This document shows positions 17,469-26,418 of a stretch of DNA of 64,000 nt, piece after piece. Positions within the stretch are counted from its first letter, which is position 1; the number at the start of each line of letters is the position of its first letter. The notes beneath the pieces are model-generated. The model saw only the letters and a list, made by a program, of their open reading frames with translations, did not search any database and was not told where the DNA came from. Both the position numbers and the translations under genes were made by a program. This DNA comes from UTCFX2 sp963827155 (GTDB lineage: Bacteria > Chloroflexota > Anaerolineae > Anaerolineales > UBA4823), in assembly GCA_963827155.1 (NCBI GenBank), contig CAWGZV010000002.1, forward strand, positions 62,001 through 126,000. Direction: 5' to 3'.

Positions 17469-18776
17469 TTACTCATTTCCAAAATCCCTGGCGCCCGAGC
17501 TTGCCCATTGGGTCACCCGTTCCTCCAGCTCAAAGCGCTCTGCCCCAGCAAGAGCAAATGCTTGGGAATTTCGATCGCCGCTCCACTGCTTCCAAAGCGG
17601 TCCGGCATAGGTTCGGATCAAATACACCCATCGCCTGGGATAATAAAGCCAGACCCGGATAGAGTTTGGCGACACCCCGTATTGGTAGGAAATGACCGTC
17701 TTGGTGGGAAAAATCCGGCTCAGGATTACCCGGGTCTTTTCCCGGAGCCCCGCAGCCCTCGTCAGCCTCACGATATTTGCATCTAAATACGCGCCGCTTT
17801 GCTCATTTTCGAAAAGCAGCTGAGCGGCTGAAAGGAGTATCATCGGATCCAAGTCGCTTGGTTTGAGCGAACCCAAAACCGGCGCGGGAATTTTGGCGCC
17901 GAATAACTCCTTCGCGAGCACAGCGGTCAAGGTTGTAGCGCGATCTGCTCTCCAGGATCGGGCGCGGTTTATAAGAATATCCCAATCAAGATCTTGAGCA
18001 TAATGATCGATCGTTATCCCAAAATCATAGACCGACCGGATGCCTGAACGCAACCGGTGATTCATTAGATGCATCGATAAATAGATCAGCAAGTCTTCTT
18101 TCGATAGCCCCAGGGTAGGAATCCCCTCGATTTCATTAATCTGCGCACGCTGCCAGATGCCCTCCAGATCGACCTGAAAGCCCCAATCTGGCATTTCTAA
18201 ATCCCAGTGAAGATCGACCGGGGGATAACCCTCTTTGAAGAAACCGGGCGCTGCCTTATTGAAGGTTGCTCCTTCTTCTGCCGGATAATCCAGTGTCGAC
18301 CGGTATCCTGCCCGCCGGAGCGCTGCAGCCGCCTGGTCGAATGATTTCATCTGCACCAGAAGATCGATGTCTCCCATCATCCGTTCCGATAGGTCTCCGT
18401 AAATATTTCCAGACAGGAACGCGCCCTTTAGGACGATCACCACGATCTTTTCCCGGGAAAAATCTTCCAGCACCTGGCGCAGGCTGGATTCGAAGATGAC
18501 GCCCCTTGCGCCGTTTACCCAATGGGCTCTTTCCAATCGGCTGCGCAAGCTTTCCGGAACTTTCGGCCAGATTGACCTTTGATGTAGCCGGTTGTATAAC
18601 AGGCTTGCGAGATCTTCCTTTTCGGCGGTTCGGACGATTTCCTCCCATACCTGCCCCCCAATACGCTCAGCCCCTTCCGGCAGCGTGGGCTCGAAACCGA
18701 TCAGCCCGCAAAGCATTCGGTCCGCTTCTGAGATTCCGCCTGGAAGTTCATTACAATTAAAAATAGGGACATCCAT
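17469..18776 (-). CDS. Nucleotidyltransferase-family protein (PF14907 type, often found in RiPP clusters)
   Basis: The 435-residue protein has the hallmark VIVLKGAFLSGNIYGDLSERMMGDIDLLV (about 108-136), with the LKG block and the D-x-D pair of this nucleotidyltransferase-like family. VDLHWDLE (about 180) and a long helical C-terminal half follow. This family is known to co-occur with PqqD, HPr-kinase-like and lasso-peptide or other RiPP genes, where it is thought to act on the peptide; its chemistry is poorly defined. That pattern, and the RiPP-like genes 5-9 kb away, suggest it belongs to the same system, although a large surface-protein gene lies between. It has good length and no breaks. 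Confidence 0.75.
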   Translation of the reverse strand: MDVPIFNCNELPGGISEADRMLCGLIGFEPTLPEGAERIGGQVWEEIVRTAEKEDLASLLYNRLHQRSIWPKVPESLRSRLERAHWVNGARGVIFESSLRQVLEDFSREKIVVIVLKGAFLSGNIYGDLSERMMGDIDLLVQMKSFDQAAAALRRAGYRSTLDYPAEEGATFNKAAPGFFKEGYPPVDLHWDLEMPDWGFQVDLEGIWQRAQINEIEGIPTLGLSKEDLLIYLSMHLMNHRLRSGIRSVYDFGITIDHYAQDLDWDILINRARSWRADRATTLTAVLAKELFGAKIPAPVLGSLKPSDLDPMILLSAAQLLFENEQSGAYLDANIVRLTRAAGLREKTRVILSRIFPTKTVISYQYGVSPNSIRVWLYYPRRWVYLIRTYAGPLWKQWSGDRNSQAFALAGAERFELEERVTQWASSGARDFGNE

Positions 18777-18916
18777 CAGCTTCGCGCCTGCACCATTTTA
18801 CCCTCAGGATGGCAAAAACCTTTCAAATGAACGAAATTCCTGAATAAACAATCGATATTGCATCGGCAGCTTATATTCATCTGATTTGAAAATTTGGAAT
18901 CCAGGAATCAAAACTC

Positions 18917-18956
18917 ACCAAACTCGTGTAATATAACGGGTCTGGCGAGTTTTGGT
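18917..18956 (-). terminator. Possible hairpin after the LamG surface-protein gene
   Basis: On the minus strand ACCAAAACTCG and CGAGTTTGGT can pair around an 18-20 base loop, about 40 bases after the stop codon at 18998. There is no clear T run, so this is a weak terminator candidate. Confidence 0.3.
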
Positions 18957-18997
18957 AGCCGAAAAATTATTTCTGCTGTGGTTATTAGGTTCTTCGG

Positions 18998-21900
18998 TCA
19001 ACGGACCAGAAACGGCAGGAAGAGCCACAGCGAAGTCTGGGCGTTCTCCGGACCGATCATCTCCGCCCCCGATTGTGAGACCACCTCGACCCAGTAGGAA
19101 TAGCGCTGCCCGAAGCCGACGCTCTCGTCGCTGAATTCGTAGAAGTTGCTGTCGTTCTGCCCCGGGGACTTCGCCGGGATCAGCGCTTGGTTGAGTTGCG
19201 CCCGCTCCCCGTCCGGTGAAGCAGCCCGCCATACGTTGAAGCCCAGCAGGTTGACCTCGTTCGCGCTCTGCCAGCTCACCTGCACCGAGCGCAGGGCTAC
19301 CTGGGCGCTGAAATTAAACACGCTGACCGCGGTAGGGCTTTGGGTTGTGAAAGACCAGATCGGGCTGGTGACCAGGTTGGTGCCGTCGCTCACAGTGGTG
19401 TACCATTCATAGGTCGTGCTTCCAAGCCTGCTTCCCCACATCACCATTGGGTTGGAGCCTGAAGGGACGTTTGTCAGCGTCTCGATCAGCCCAAAGGGCG
19501 AACAGCCAGCGCCTCCCATCGAGTAAGGCAGCGCAAACTGGCTGTCGCTGTCAGTCTCCCACTGGTTGATGAACGGGCTGTAAGTATATACCTGGATCTG
19601 GTTGGCAGATGGTTGGAACTCCATCAGCCGCAGCCAGCCGTTCCCGCCTGTGCGGGTCTGGTAGTCGGAGCGCAGCGCGTAAATGGTGTGGCCGCTGTCA
19701 GTGAGGGTCAGCTTCAGCTCTGTATCCATATGACCGCCGAGCATCAGGAAAAGGTTGGGATTGTGCTTGAGAGCATCGTAAATAGTCTGTCCGGCTGTGC
19801 TTAGAGCCGTTGAAGAGGCGATCAGGTCGTGGAAGACGACGATGCCTCGCCGGGTGGGATAGGTCGTATCGAGCAGATGGTCCGCCCAGGCTAGCACGAG
19901 CGGGTCTGGAGTCGGATTGTATTCCAGTTGGATGACGATGAAATCCAGTCCGCTTGCGCTGAACAGGCCGTAGTGGTTGTCGTTGTCGCTGCCGTAGTGA
20001 CCGTCGCCCACTCTGGAGGAAGGGAAGTACGAATTAAAATTGGCGGTATTGCTCGGTCCGCCGTCGTGGTTGCCTATGGTTAGCCCGTATGGGATGCCGG
20101 CATCATCCAGCCTGGTCAGGGCGCCTTTTGGATCCGTCGTTTTACCGGCAATCTCCCATTCGGCGCCGGTTGAGTAGGTGTTGACGATGTCGCCCAGGTG
20201 GGTGGCATAGGCAATGTTGCGGATCGCCTGGTTGTTAACGATCCACTGGGTCTGGGAGTAAAACATTGTCGGCGTGCCGCTGCTGGTTCCCGAGGAATAA
20301 TACTGGGTGTCCGGCAAAGCGACTAAGGAAAATGAAGGTGCCGCCTCGCAGTATTCTCGTCCATAGAAGCGTACTGTCAGATTGCTGCTGTCGGGGTCGC
20401 TGACGGTCGTTCGCAGATGAACAAAATTGGGAGGCTCTGTCCCAATTCCAGGGTTCACAACTACCCCTACAGCCTGGTTGGCAGGCAGCGGGGCGGTAGG
20501 CATCGAAGGAGGCATCGTGCCGTACAGTGCCTGGATCTCGCTGGCGCTCAGCGCCCGCTTGTACACTCGCACATCGTCCATTACACCTTGGAAGTAGTAG
20601 GTGCTCGATCCACCGGATTCCCACCCAAGCGCCAGCGGGAGACTATTGGTTGCAATCGGATCAGCCATCGCAAGGTCGCTCCCCTCCTGAACACCGTTGA
20701 TGTAAAGCCGGATGGTCGAGCCATCATAGGTTGCAGCCGCATGTATCCAGGTCGTGCCGTCGGTAGGATAATTCGTGGTTGAATTTATCCGGTAGGTATC
20801 ACTGCTGGTTTGTTGGTTGAAACGCACGAATACCTTATTGGCTGAGGATAAACTCAGCTCATATCCGTTTGTATTCCCCATAATCATCTTGGATATAACC
20901 CGTTGCGTTGCGTTCTTTCCAGGTCAAATCCATGCCGCCAACGTGATCTGATTGGCGATATCCAAACTGGTTTCGTCTGGCGTAGAGCCGTATTGGTTTG
21001 TCCCATTAAAGTTCAATCCAATATCATATTTTCCGGTCACCCAGGTGGGCGCATTTACAGTTGTGCCGTCATTGTAGACCGTATTCAAGCTGCCATCTAA
21101 AAAGACGCTCCCGTTCCCTTCATCGAGCTCGTAGCAAGCCACCAGGTCAGCATCGCTCCCGCAGCGTCCAATCCCTGAGCGCAAAGCAGTGCTGTCAGTC
21201 GCGCTGTTATTCCCGGGGTTTGGATCGCTGATCCCTGCTGGAGCTGTAACTGTTGCGGTGTTTAATACCGAACCGGTCGCTGTGGGATCGATGATGGCGC
21301 TCACGGTATAAGTCACCGAGCCGCTTCCGGCAAGCGTGATGGTATCGTTAATATTTCCTGTCCCACTAGTCGTGCAGCTCGAGCCGCTTCCCGCCGCACA
21401 GGTCCAGGAGATGCCGGTCAGTGAAGCCGGGAAGCTGTCTGCGACTGTCACCCCGGCTACCGGCGAAGCGCTGACGTTGCTGACCACGATCGTATAGCCA
21501 GTCGCCTCGCCGGGTATAGCGCTGGTCTTGTTGTCCGTTTTGGTGATGGAAAGATCCACCCCGCCGCTGGGGATCGCCGCGCACAGGCTCCCGTTGATCG
21601 TCGTCCCGTTGGAGTAAATCGCGACCAGCTGGCTGTTGATATTTTGTTTGGTGCTGGAGACGTCGTTGTTGGTGCCGCTGCGCATCGTCTGCACCGCCCC
21701 GAAGCCTATTGGCGATATCGCGGTTTGTTTATAAAGGATATCACCGCCGCCTTCAGCCGAGGAATAGGCGATCGTTACGTTCCCGGCGGTTTCATCCAGC
21801 AATATGATGCCGCGCGTGCCAGTCTCGCTGACTCCATGTAGGTTGTCCCAAACGCCAGAGCCGGCGCTGCCGCTCAATCGCCGCACCAACATCGCAATCT

Positions 21901-23554
21901 TGGGATAGCCCGCTGTGTCATAGCCCGTCTTCACGGCGGCATACAGCGTACCGTCGGAGGCAGCCGCAAGGTTCAAATGATCGTCCGCCATCCCGGCGCC
22001 TACTAAATCGTTGGCGGATTGCGAAGCGGGGACCTCATCTGCCGACCAGGTATCGATCGGATTAGTATCAACGTGATATTTAAATCCAAATCGTTTGCTG
22101 TTCTGATTCGACCATAAGACCCCCACCGTGTTGTTGGGCAGCGCCGTGATTACAGAGATATCGTCCTGATTATTCGTTACGGTCGCAAGCGTGATCGGGC
22201 TGCTCCAGCTTTCGTAGGGCGCAGCGCTCGCATAAGCCCTCATTTCGCGGTTGGAGCCGGTGTTGAATTGGGTTGCCAGCCACATCCGCCCCGTAAAATC
22301 GATATCGATCGTTGCGGTCTCGCTGCCAGGCAGGGAGAGCGAAGTCAGGCTGGAGCGCAGGCTCCAGGGCTGGTAGACGCCAGCGTTATACTCAACCGAC
22401 GCCAGGTCGGCGCTGCTGCCGTTGTAGAGCAGGACATGAACCAAGCTGCCAGCCGGGCTGCCGGCGGGTTTGACGTCTGCCTTGGCGGTAGTGCTGGTGG
22501 AGAGCTGGGTGACCGGCGTCCAGGCTGAGCCGTCCAGCCGCCACAGCCATGAGCCTGATGAAGAGACCCCCGAGCTGGCTGGAAAGACGCTCCACCACTT
22601 ATTTTCGTAATACCAGACCTTAGACTGCGGCTTTTCGCCGGTGGCGGCAGTGCCGGCCTGGCTCTGCAAGGCAGTGCAGCTGACGCCGGCGGGGACGACG
22701 TCTTGTGATAGAGTTTTGATTTCAGCCGCGCTGAGTGCGCGCTTGTAAATACGGATATCGTCCAGGGAACCATGAAACCATCGTGAAGCTGTGGGACCAG
22801 TTCCTGCAAGCTGAGCTCCAATACCTAGATATAAGGTATTTGTTGCAATCACTAAACCTGTTACTATCCTGGAATTGTCCAAAAGGCCGTTTTTATATAT
22901 TCTAAGAGTATTGTCAGCGCCAGTATAGGTAACGACATAGAGAATCCAAGGATCAGTCGCAGTGTATGTCGAGACTGCATTAATTCGAAAGTTATCCGTA
23001 GAGGTCGATTGATTAAACCGAGCGAAAGCACACGGACCCAATCCTGGTGTGCATGTTGTACCTGTTGTGGAAAGGTCGAATTCATAGCCATTCACGGTTG
23101 TCCCAGTTGTGACAGCCTTTTTCACCACATCTTGAGTCTTTACTTCCTCGGGTTTTGCCCAGGTCACGATCGTAATATCACCGGTGATGTCCAGGCTGTT
23201 AGAATCAGCGACCCTGATGTACTGGCTGGTCCCGTTAAAATGCAATGCCTTTGCTGCGTTTCCGAAGCGGTCGGCTACCCACATGGTGCCATCATTATTC
23301 ACCAATGTGCCGGTATTCCCATTGCCTGAACCGTCTGCGGTCGTATTCCCGCTGCCTTCATCGAACATCCAACAGCCCATCTGGGCGGGATCCGTACCGC
23401 AGCCCGGACCCGCCTGGTCGGGCGCGGCCTTCGCCGCCTCGAGCCTCCCCATCGGTGGGACAGCAAAAGATAGGAGAATAGCTGCTAAAATAATCGCTGT
23501 AATGGTGCGTATGAATATATTTTCAATTAAATTTGATCGGACACTTAACTTCAT
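18998..23554 (-). CDS. Giant secreted LamG / DUF11 / metallophosphoesterase protein, interrupted by one in-frame TGA
   Basis: Two same-frame halves (20924-23554 and 18998-20923) make a protein of about 1,518 residues. It has a signal peptide (ending near LEAAKAAP), a first LamG domain (about 60-290), and a propeller-like region rich in Trp and Asp (about 310-640). A DUF11 domain follows (about 650-780; NVSASPVAGVTVADSFP), then a second LamG domain. The calcineurin-like phosphoesterase region carries LVALPDTQYY, HLGDIVN, GNHDG, VVFHD and GGHMD. A beta-sandwich follows and the tail is LWLFLPFLVR. The halves are separated by TGA within the second LamG domain where CGA (Arg) would continue the frame. 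It is likely a surface-attached or released adhesin/phosphoesterase, divergently transcribed from the RiPP-like operon. Confidence 0.75.
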
Positions 23555-23905
23555 AATATCCCTCCAGCTTGAGATCGGAATTAAGAGACATCTAGGAACG
23601 CTTGAAATTACTTGATAATTCTGATGGTATTAATCTAAATTTAACCGGTAATTCATTTTCTTTTAATCCAAATTATAACATGACCAGGAGCAACACGGTT
23701 ATTATCATAAAATATGTACAAATAATATTGCACGATATTGTAGTTCTGCAAATATAATCCCCGAATCAATTTTGGTGCTTTCTAGAAAAATCTTGATCTA
23801 GAGGCTGAATTCATATTCAACATTACCGGTAGCCGAAAAATCCGTTATGGTAGAATAAATCCGTTTCCGGTATAATCATAAGAAATTATTAATGATTCGA
23901 GTTGA
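23555..23905. other. AT-rich divergent intergenic region upstream of the RiPP-like operon
   Basis: These 351 bases hold no gene. TATAAT at 23871-23876 is placed to serve the plus-strand operon (ATG at 23906), but no convincing -35 is visible. The left part is markedly AT-rich and should contain the promoter of the LamG surface-protein gene. Confidence 0.4.
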
Positions 23906-24196
23906 ATGGTGAACATCGAAACAACTTATCGGCAGGCTCCTTCGATCGTCAGCCGTAAGATCGGGGACGATTTCATTCTGGTGCCAATCCGCCAAAATAT
24001 GGGGGATCTGGAGAGTATTTATACGCTAAATGACACCGCCGCCTCAATCTGGGCAATGATGGACGGCTACCATTCGCTAGACCAGATCCGCGATCACCTC
24101 CTCGAAGAATACGAGATAGACCCGGCCCAGGCGGAGCAGGACCTGCTCGAGTTGGTGGACCATTTGCTCAAGCTCAGCGCCTTGGAGCAGGTGTGA
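23906..24196 (+). CDS. PqqD-like RiPP recognition protein
   Basis: The 96-residue protein is the usual length for a stand-alone PqqD-type recognition element. It shows the order seen in the family: an N-terminal strand region (SIVSRKIGDDFILVPI), the YTLNDTAASIWAMMDG motif (about 39-54), and a C-terminal helical part (IRDHLLEEYEIDPAQAEQDLLELVDHLL). In known systems this wedge-shaped winged helix binds the leader of a precursor peptide and presents it to the modifying enzyme. One base separates its stop from the radical SAM start. The putative precursor 1.1 kb downstream has a YxxP-type leader motif that could be its ligand. Confidence 0.85.
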   Translation: MVNIETTYRQAPSIVSRKIGDDFILVPIRQNMGDLESIYTLNDTAASIWAMMDGYHSLDQIRDHLLEEYEIDPAQAEQDLLELVDHLLKLSALEQV

Positions 24197-24197
24197 G

Positions 24198-25265
24198 ATG
24201 AACTGCGGCATCGACCAATCATGGGATTACGACGCGTTCGAGGCCCAGCTCACCCAGAAAGCCGCCCAGCAGCGCATCCCGATCAAGGGCTCGCTCGAGC
24301 TGACCTTCCGCTGCAACCTGCGCTGCCAGCACTGCTACGTTGCCCACGCTCACCGCGGCCTCCCTGGTCAGTTGGAGCTGAGCACACCCGAAATTCATAA
24401 CCTGCTGGATCAGGTCACCGATGCGGGCTGCCTCTGGTTCCTGCTTACCGGCGGCGAGCCCCTCCTCCGCAAGGATTTCGACGAGATCTACCTCTACGCC
24501 CGCCGCAAAGGTCTGCTGCTCTACCTGTTCACCAACGGCACCCTGCTCGACCCTCGCCGCGCCGATCTGCTGGCGGAATGGCGTCCGTTCTGTGTCGAGA
24601 TCACGCTCTACGGTTACACCCAGCAGACCTACGAGCGCATCACCGGGGTGCCCGGTTCGCATGCCCGCTGCATGCGCGCCATCGAGCTGCTCCTCGAGCG
24701 CAAGGTTCCGCTACGCCTGAAGACCGTGCTGATGACCCTCAACCAGCCCGAGCTGGGCCAGATGCAGGCGTTTTCGAAAAGCCTCGGGGTGAATTTCTAT
24801 TATAATGGGCAGGTACACATGGGGTTGGATCGTCAGTCCGGACCGGCAGCGTTGCGAATTCCTCCCGGGCAGCTTGTTCAGATGGAATGGGAAGACCCTG
24901 CCCAACGATCAGCCTGGGGCGAGATTTATGGCGCCTCAACCCAATCCGCCTCGCCAGGCGTGTATCGTTGTAACGCGGGGCTCGATTCATTCCATATCGA
25001 CCCGTACGGGCAGCTGAGCCTGTGCATGCTGGACCGCAGCCAGCAGTTCGACCTGCGCCGCGGCTCTTTCCGTGATGGCTGGCGAGATTTCCTTGCAGCA
25101 GCCCGAGCCCCAGAATACAGCGAGCATCATCAATGCACCTCATGTTCGCTTCGTTCAGTCTGCAGTCATTGCCCCGGCTGGGCCTGGCTCGAGCAGGGCG
25201 ATCCGGAAAGCCGAGTCGAATATATTTGTGACCTTACCCACCAAAGAGCTGAAATGTTTTCATAA
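24198..25265 (+). CDS. Radical SAM/SPASM peptide maturase
   Basis: The 355-residue enzyme binds the radical SAM 4Fe-4S cluster through CNLRCQHC (about 39-46). It also shows LLTGGEPLLRKDF (about 83-95) and LYLFTNGTL (about 107-115). The C-terminal SPASM domain has Cys residues in YRCNAG, LSLCML, CTSCSLRSVCSHC (about 316-328) and YICDL, enough for two auxiliary clusters. SPASM enzymes paired with PqqD-like proteins typically form thioether or C-C bonds in a short peptide. The Cys-containing 49-residue peptide encoded 38 bp downstream is the obvious substrate. It is translationally coupled to the PqqD-like gene and intact. Confidence 0.9.
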   Translation: MNCGIDQSWDYDAFEAQLTQKAAQQRIPIKGSLELTFRCNLRCQHCYVAHAHRGLPGQLELSTPEIHNLLDQVTDAGCLWFLLTGGEPLLRKDFDEIYLYARRKGLLLYLFTNGTLLDPRRADLLAEWRPFCVEITLYGYTQQTYERITGVPGSHARCMRAIELLLERKVPLRLKTVLMTLNQPELGQMQAFSKSLGVNFYYNGQVHMGLDRQSGPAALRIPPGQLVQMEWEDPAQRSAWGEIYGASTQSASPGVYRCNAGLDSFHIDPYGQLSLCMLDRSQQFDLRRGSFRDGWRDFLAAARAPEYSEHHQCTSCSLRSVCSHCPGWAWLEQGDPESRVEYICDLTHQRAEMFS

Positions 25266-25303
25266 AACACTTTATCGGGCTCGGTAATCATCAGGAGAAC
25301 AGC

Positions 25304-25453
25304 ATGGAAAACACAAAAAATTCAGGGTTAAACCAGAAAAAAGCCTATTCCAAACCGGCGGTCACCGAAGTGAAGCTATCGCCATCGGAAGTTGTGCTTG
25401 GATGCCTTCTCCAACTTGGTGTCCCAGGTTGCACGACGCCTGGGTCCATATAA
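25304..25453 (+). CDS. Putative RiPP precursor peptide, 49 residues
   Basis: ATG at 25304 with CAGGAG nine bases upstream, stop TAA at 25451. The N-terminal leader (about 1-32) is Lys/Asn-rich and contains Y15-S-K-P18-A-V20. This matches the YxxP-x-hydrophobic motif by which PqqD-type domains hold lasso and related leaders. It continues with Glu/Val/Lys and a VVLG end. The probable core, GCLLQLGVPGCTTPGSI (33-49), has two cysteines nine residues apart, two adjacent Thr and a penultimate Ser. Cysteines are expected thioether sites for the SPASM enzyme; Ser or Thr could be targets of the HPr-kinase-like protein. Nothing proves translation, but position, ribosome site and composition all fit. 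Confidence 0.72.
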   Translation: MENTKNSGLNQKKAYSKPAVTEVKLSPSEVVLGCLLQLGVPGCTTPGSI

Positions 25454-25477
25454 TAAATGGTCGTTATTATTCCTCTG

Positions 25478-25498
25478 CCGGGAATCACTTTCTCCCGG
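25478..25498 (+). terminator. Hairpin between precursor and kinase-like gene
   Basis: CCGGGA - 9 bases - TCCCGG, 25 bases after the precursor stop, without a T run. It may act as a partial terminator or RNA-stability element that keeps precursor transcript above that of the enzymes. Confidence 0.35.
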
Positions 25499-25560
25499 AT
25501 TAAGGATAATCGAATCCATAGATAATTAGCAATGAGTAAAGAACACATTACCGACAAATT

Positions 25561-26418
25561 GTGTGCACACAAACCGTTAATTTTGGGCTTATTGGTATCG
25601 AGTTAATCCCCTCAGGCGACCATCCTCGTCTTGAACTGCCTGCTGTCTACCAGCATTTCACCGGTGGATCCGCTCCGGATACCGCTCTCCAGGTCCATTA
25701 TCGCGATGATTGGTCGATCGCTCTAGATCGGGTCCTTTTTCAGGTCGAGCAGAAATGGACCCTGGGGCTCTGGCAGGGCAAAAAAGTCCTGCTTAAGTCA
25801 AATTCAGCAGATCTGAGCTCGCATGCCCTCCTGCTCGAGCCGGATTTGAGCTCCGGCGAAGTATTCTGCCTCGGTCAGGGCTGGCTGGATGCGAGCAAGT
25901 CATTCTACCCCCTCCTTTTTCCGGTCGATATGCTCCTCTCGGTCAATCTCTTAGCGCGCGGAAAAGGGATTGCGATCCACGCCGCCGCCGTAGACGACCG
26001 GGGAATAGGGCGGCTCTTCGTCGGGCGCTCGGGACAAGGCAAATCGACCATGGCCCGCCTGTGGCATGAGCATTCGGATGGGAAGGTTTTGAACGACGAC
26101 CGGGTCCTGATCGGCCGCCAGGATGGGGCTTACCGCGTCCACGGCACACCATGGCACAGCAGCCTGCCGGTCGTCTCCAGCAGCTCCGTCCCATTAGATG
26201 CGATTTATGTCATTCATCACGCTGATCAGAACTGCATCATTCCTCTCAGCCCTATCGAGGCTGCCGCCCGTCTGATGGCGGGCTGTTTCACCACCTATTG
26301 GGATCCCGAAGGCATGGCTTTCACCCTGGATTTCCTGGCCGGGCTGGTCGCCTCCGTACCCTGTTTTGAGCTGGGCTTCCGGCCTGATCCTGAGATCGTG
26401 GATTTCGTCCGTGGATGA
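25561..26418 (+). CDS. HPr kinase-like ATPase of a RiPP cassette
   Basis: About 285 residues, with a GTG start given as the first possible codon after an in-frame stop; no ribosome site is visible, so the true N-terminus may differ. The C-terminal half carries the HprK-type nucleotide-binding core: GIAIHAAAVDDRGIGRLFVGRSGQGKSTMARLW (Walker A GRSGQGKST, about 153-161) and LNDDRVLIG (about 178-186). The HPrK/P specificity regions are otherwise poorly matched, so this is not a catabolite-control kinase. In paeninodin-type lasso clusters a homologous protein phosphorylates the precursor peptide; a similar job is plausible here (inference). Its end overlaps the next gene by 8 bp. Confidence 0.78.
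   Translation: MCTQTVNFGLIGIELIPSGDHPRLELPAVYQHFTGGSAPDTALQVHYRDDWSIALDRVLFQVEQKWTLGLWQGKKVLLKSNSADLSSHALLLEPDLSSGEVFCLGQGWLDASKSFYPLLFPVDMLLSVNLLARGKGIAIHAAAVDDRGIGRLFVGRSGQGKSTMARLWHEHSDGKVLNDDRVLIGRQDGAYRVHGTPWHSSLPVVSSSSVPLDAIYVIHHADQNCIIPLSPIEAAARLMAGCFTTYWDPEGMAFTLDFLAGLVASVPCFELGFRPDPEIVDFVRG

Noticed and set aside
18954..23841. The 14-base sequence GGTAGCCGAAAAAT occurs at 18954-18967 and 23828-23841, on either side of the LamG protein gene, like target-site duplications.
   Set aside because: Several identical 14-mers are expected by chance in 64 kb, there is no transposase or terminal inverted repeat, and the flanking bases differ.
25561..25570. GTGTGCACAC palindrome at the start of the HPr-kinase-like gene as an operator.
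   Set aside because: It lies inside an operon at the putative start codon, is only 10 bp and has no partner site.
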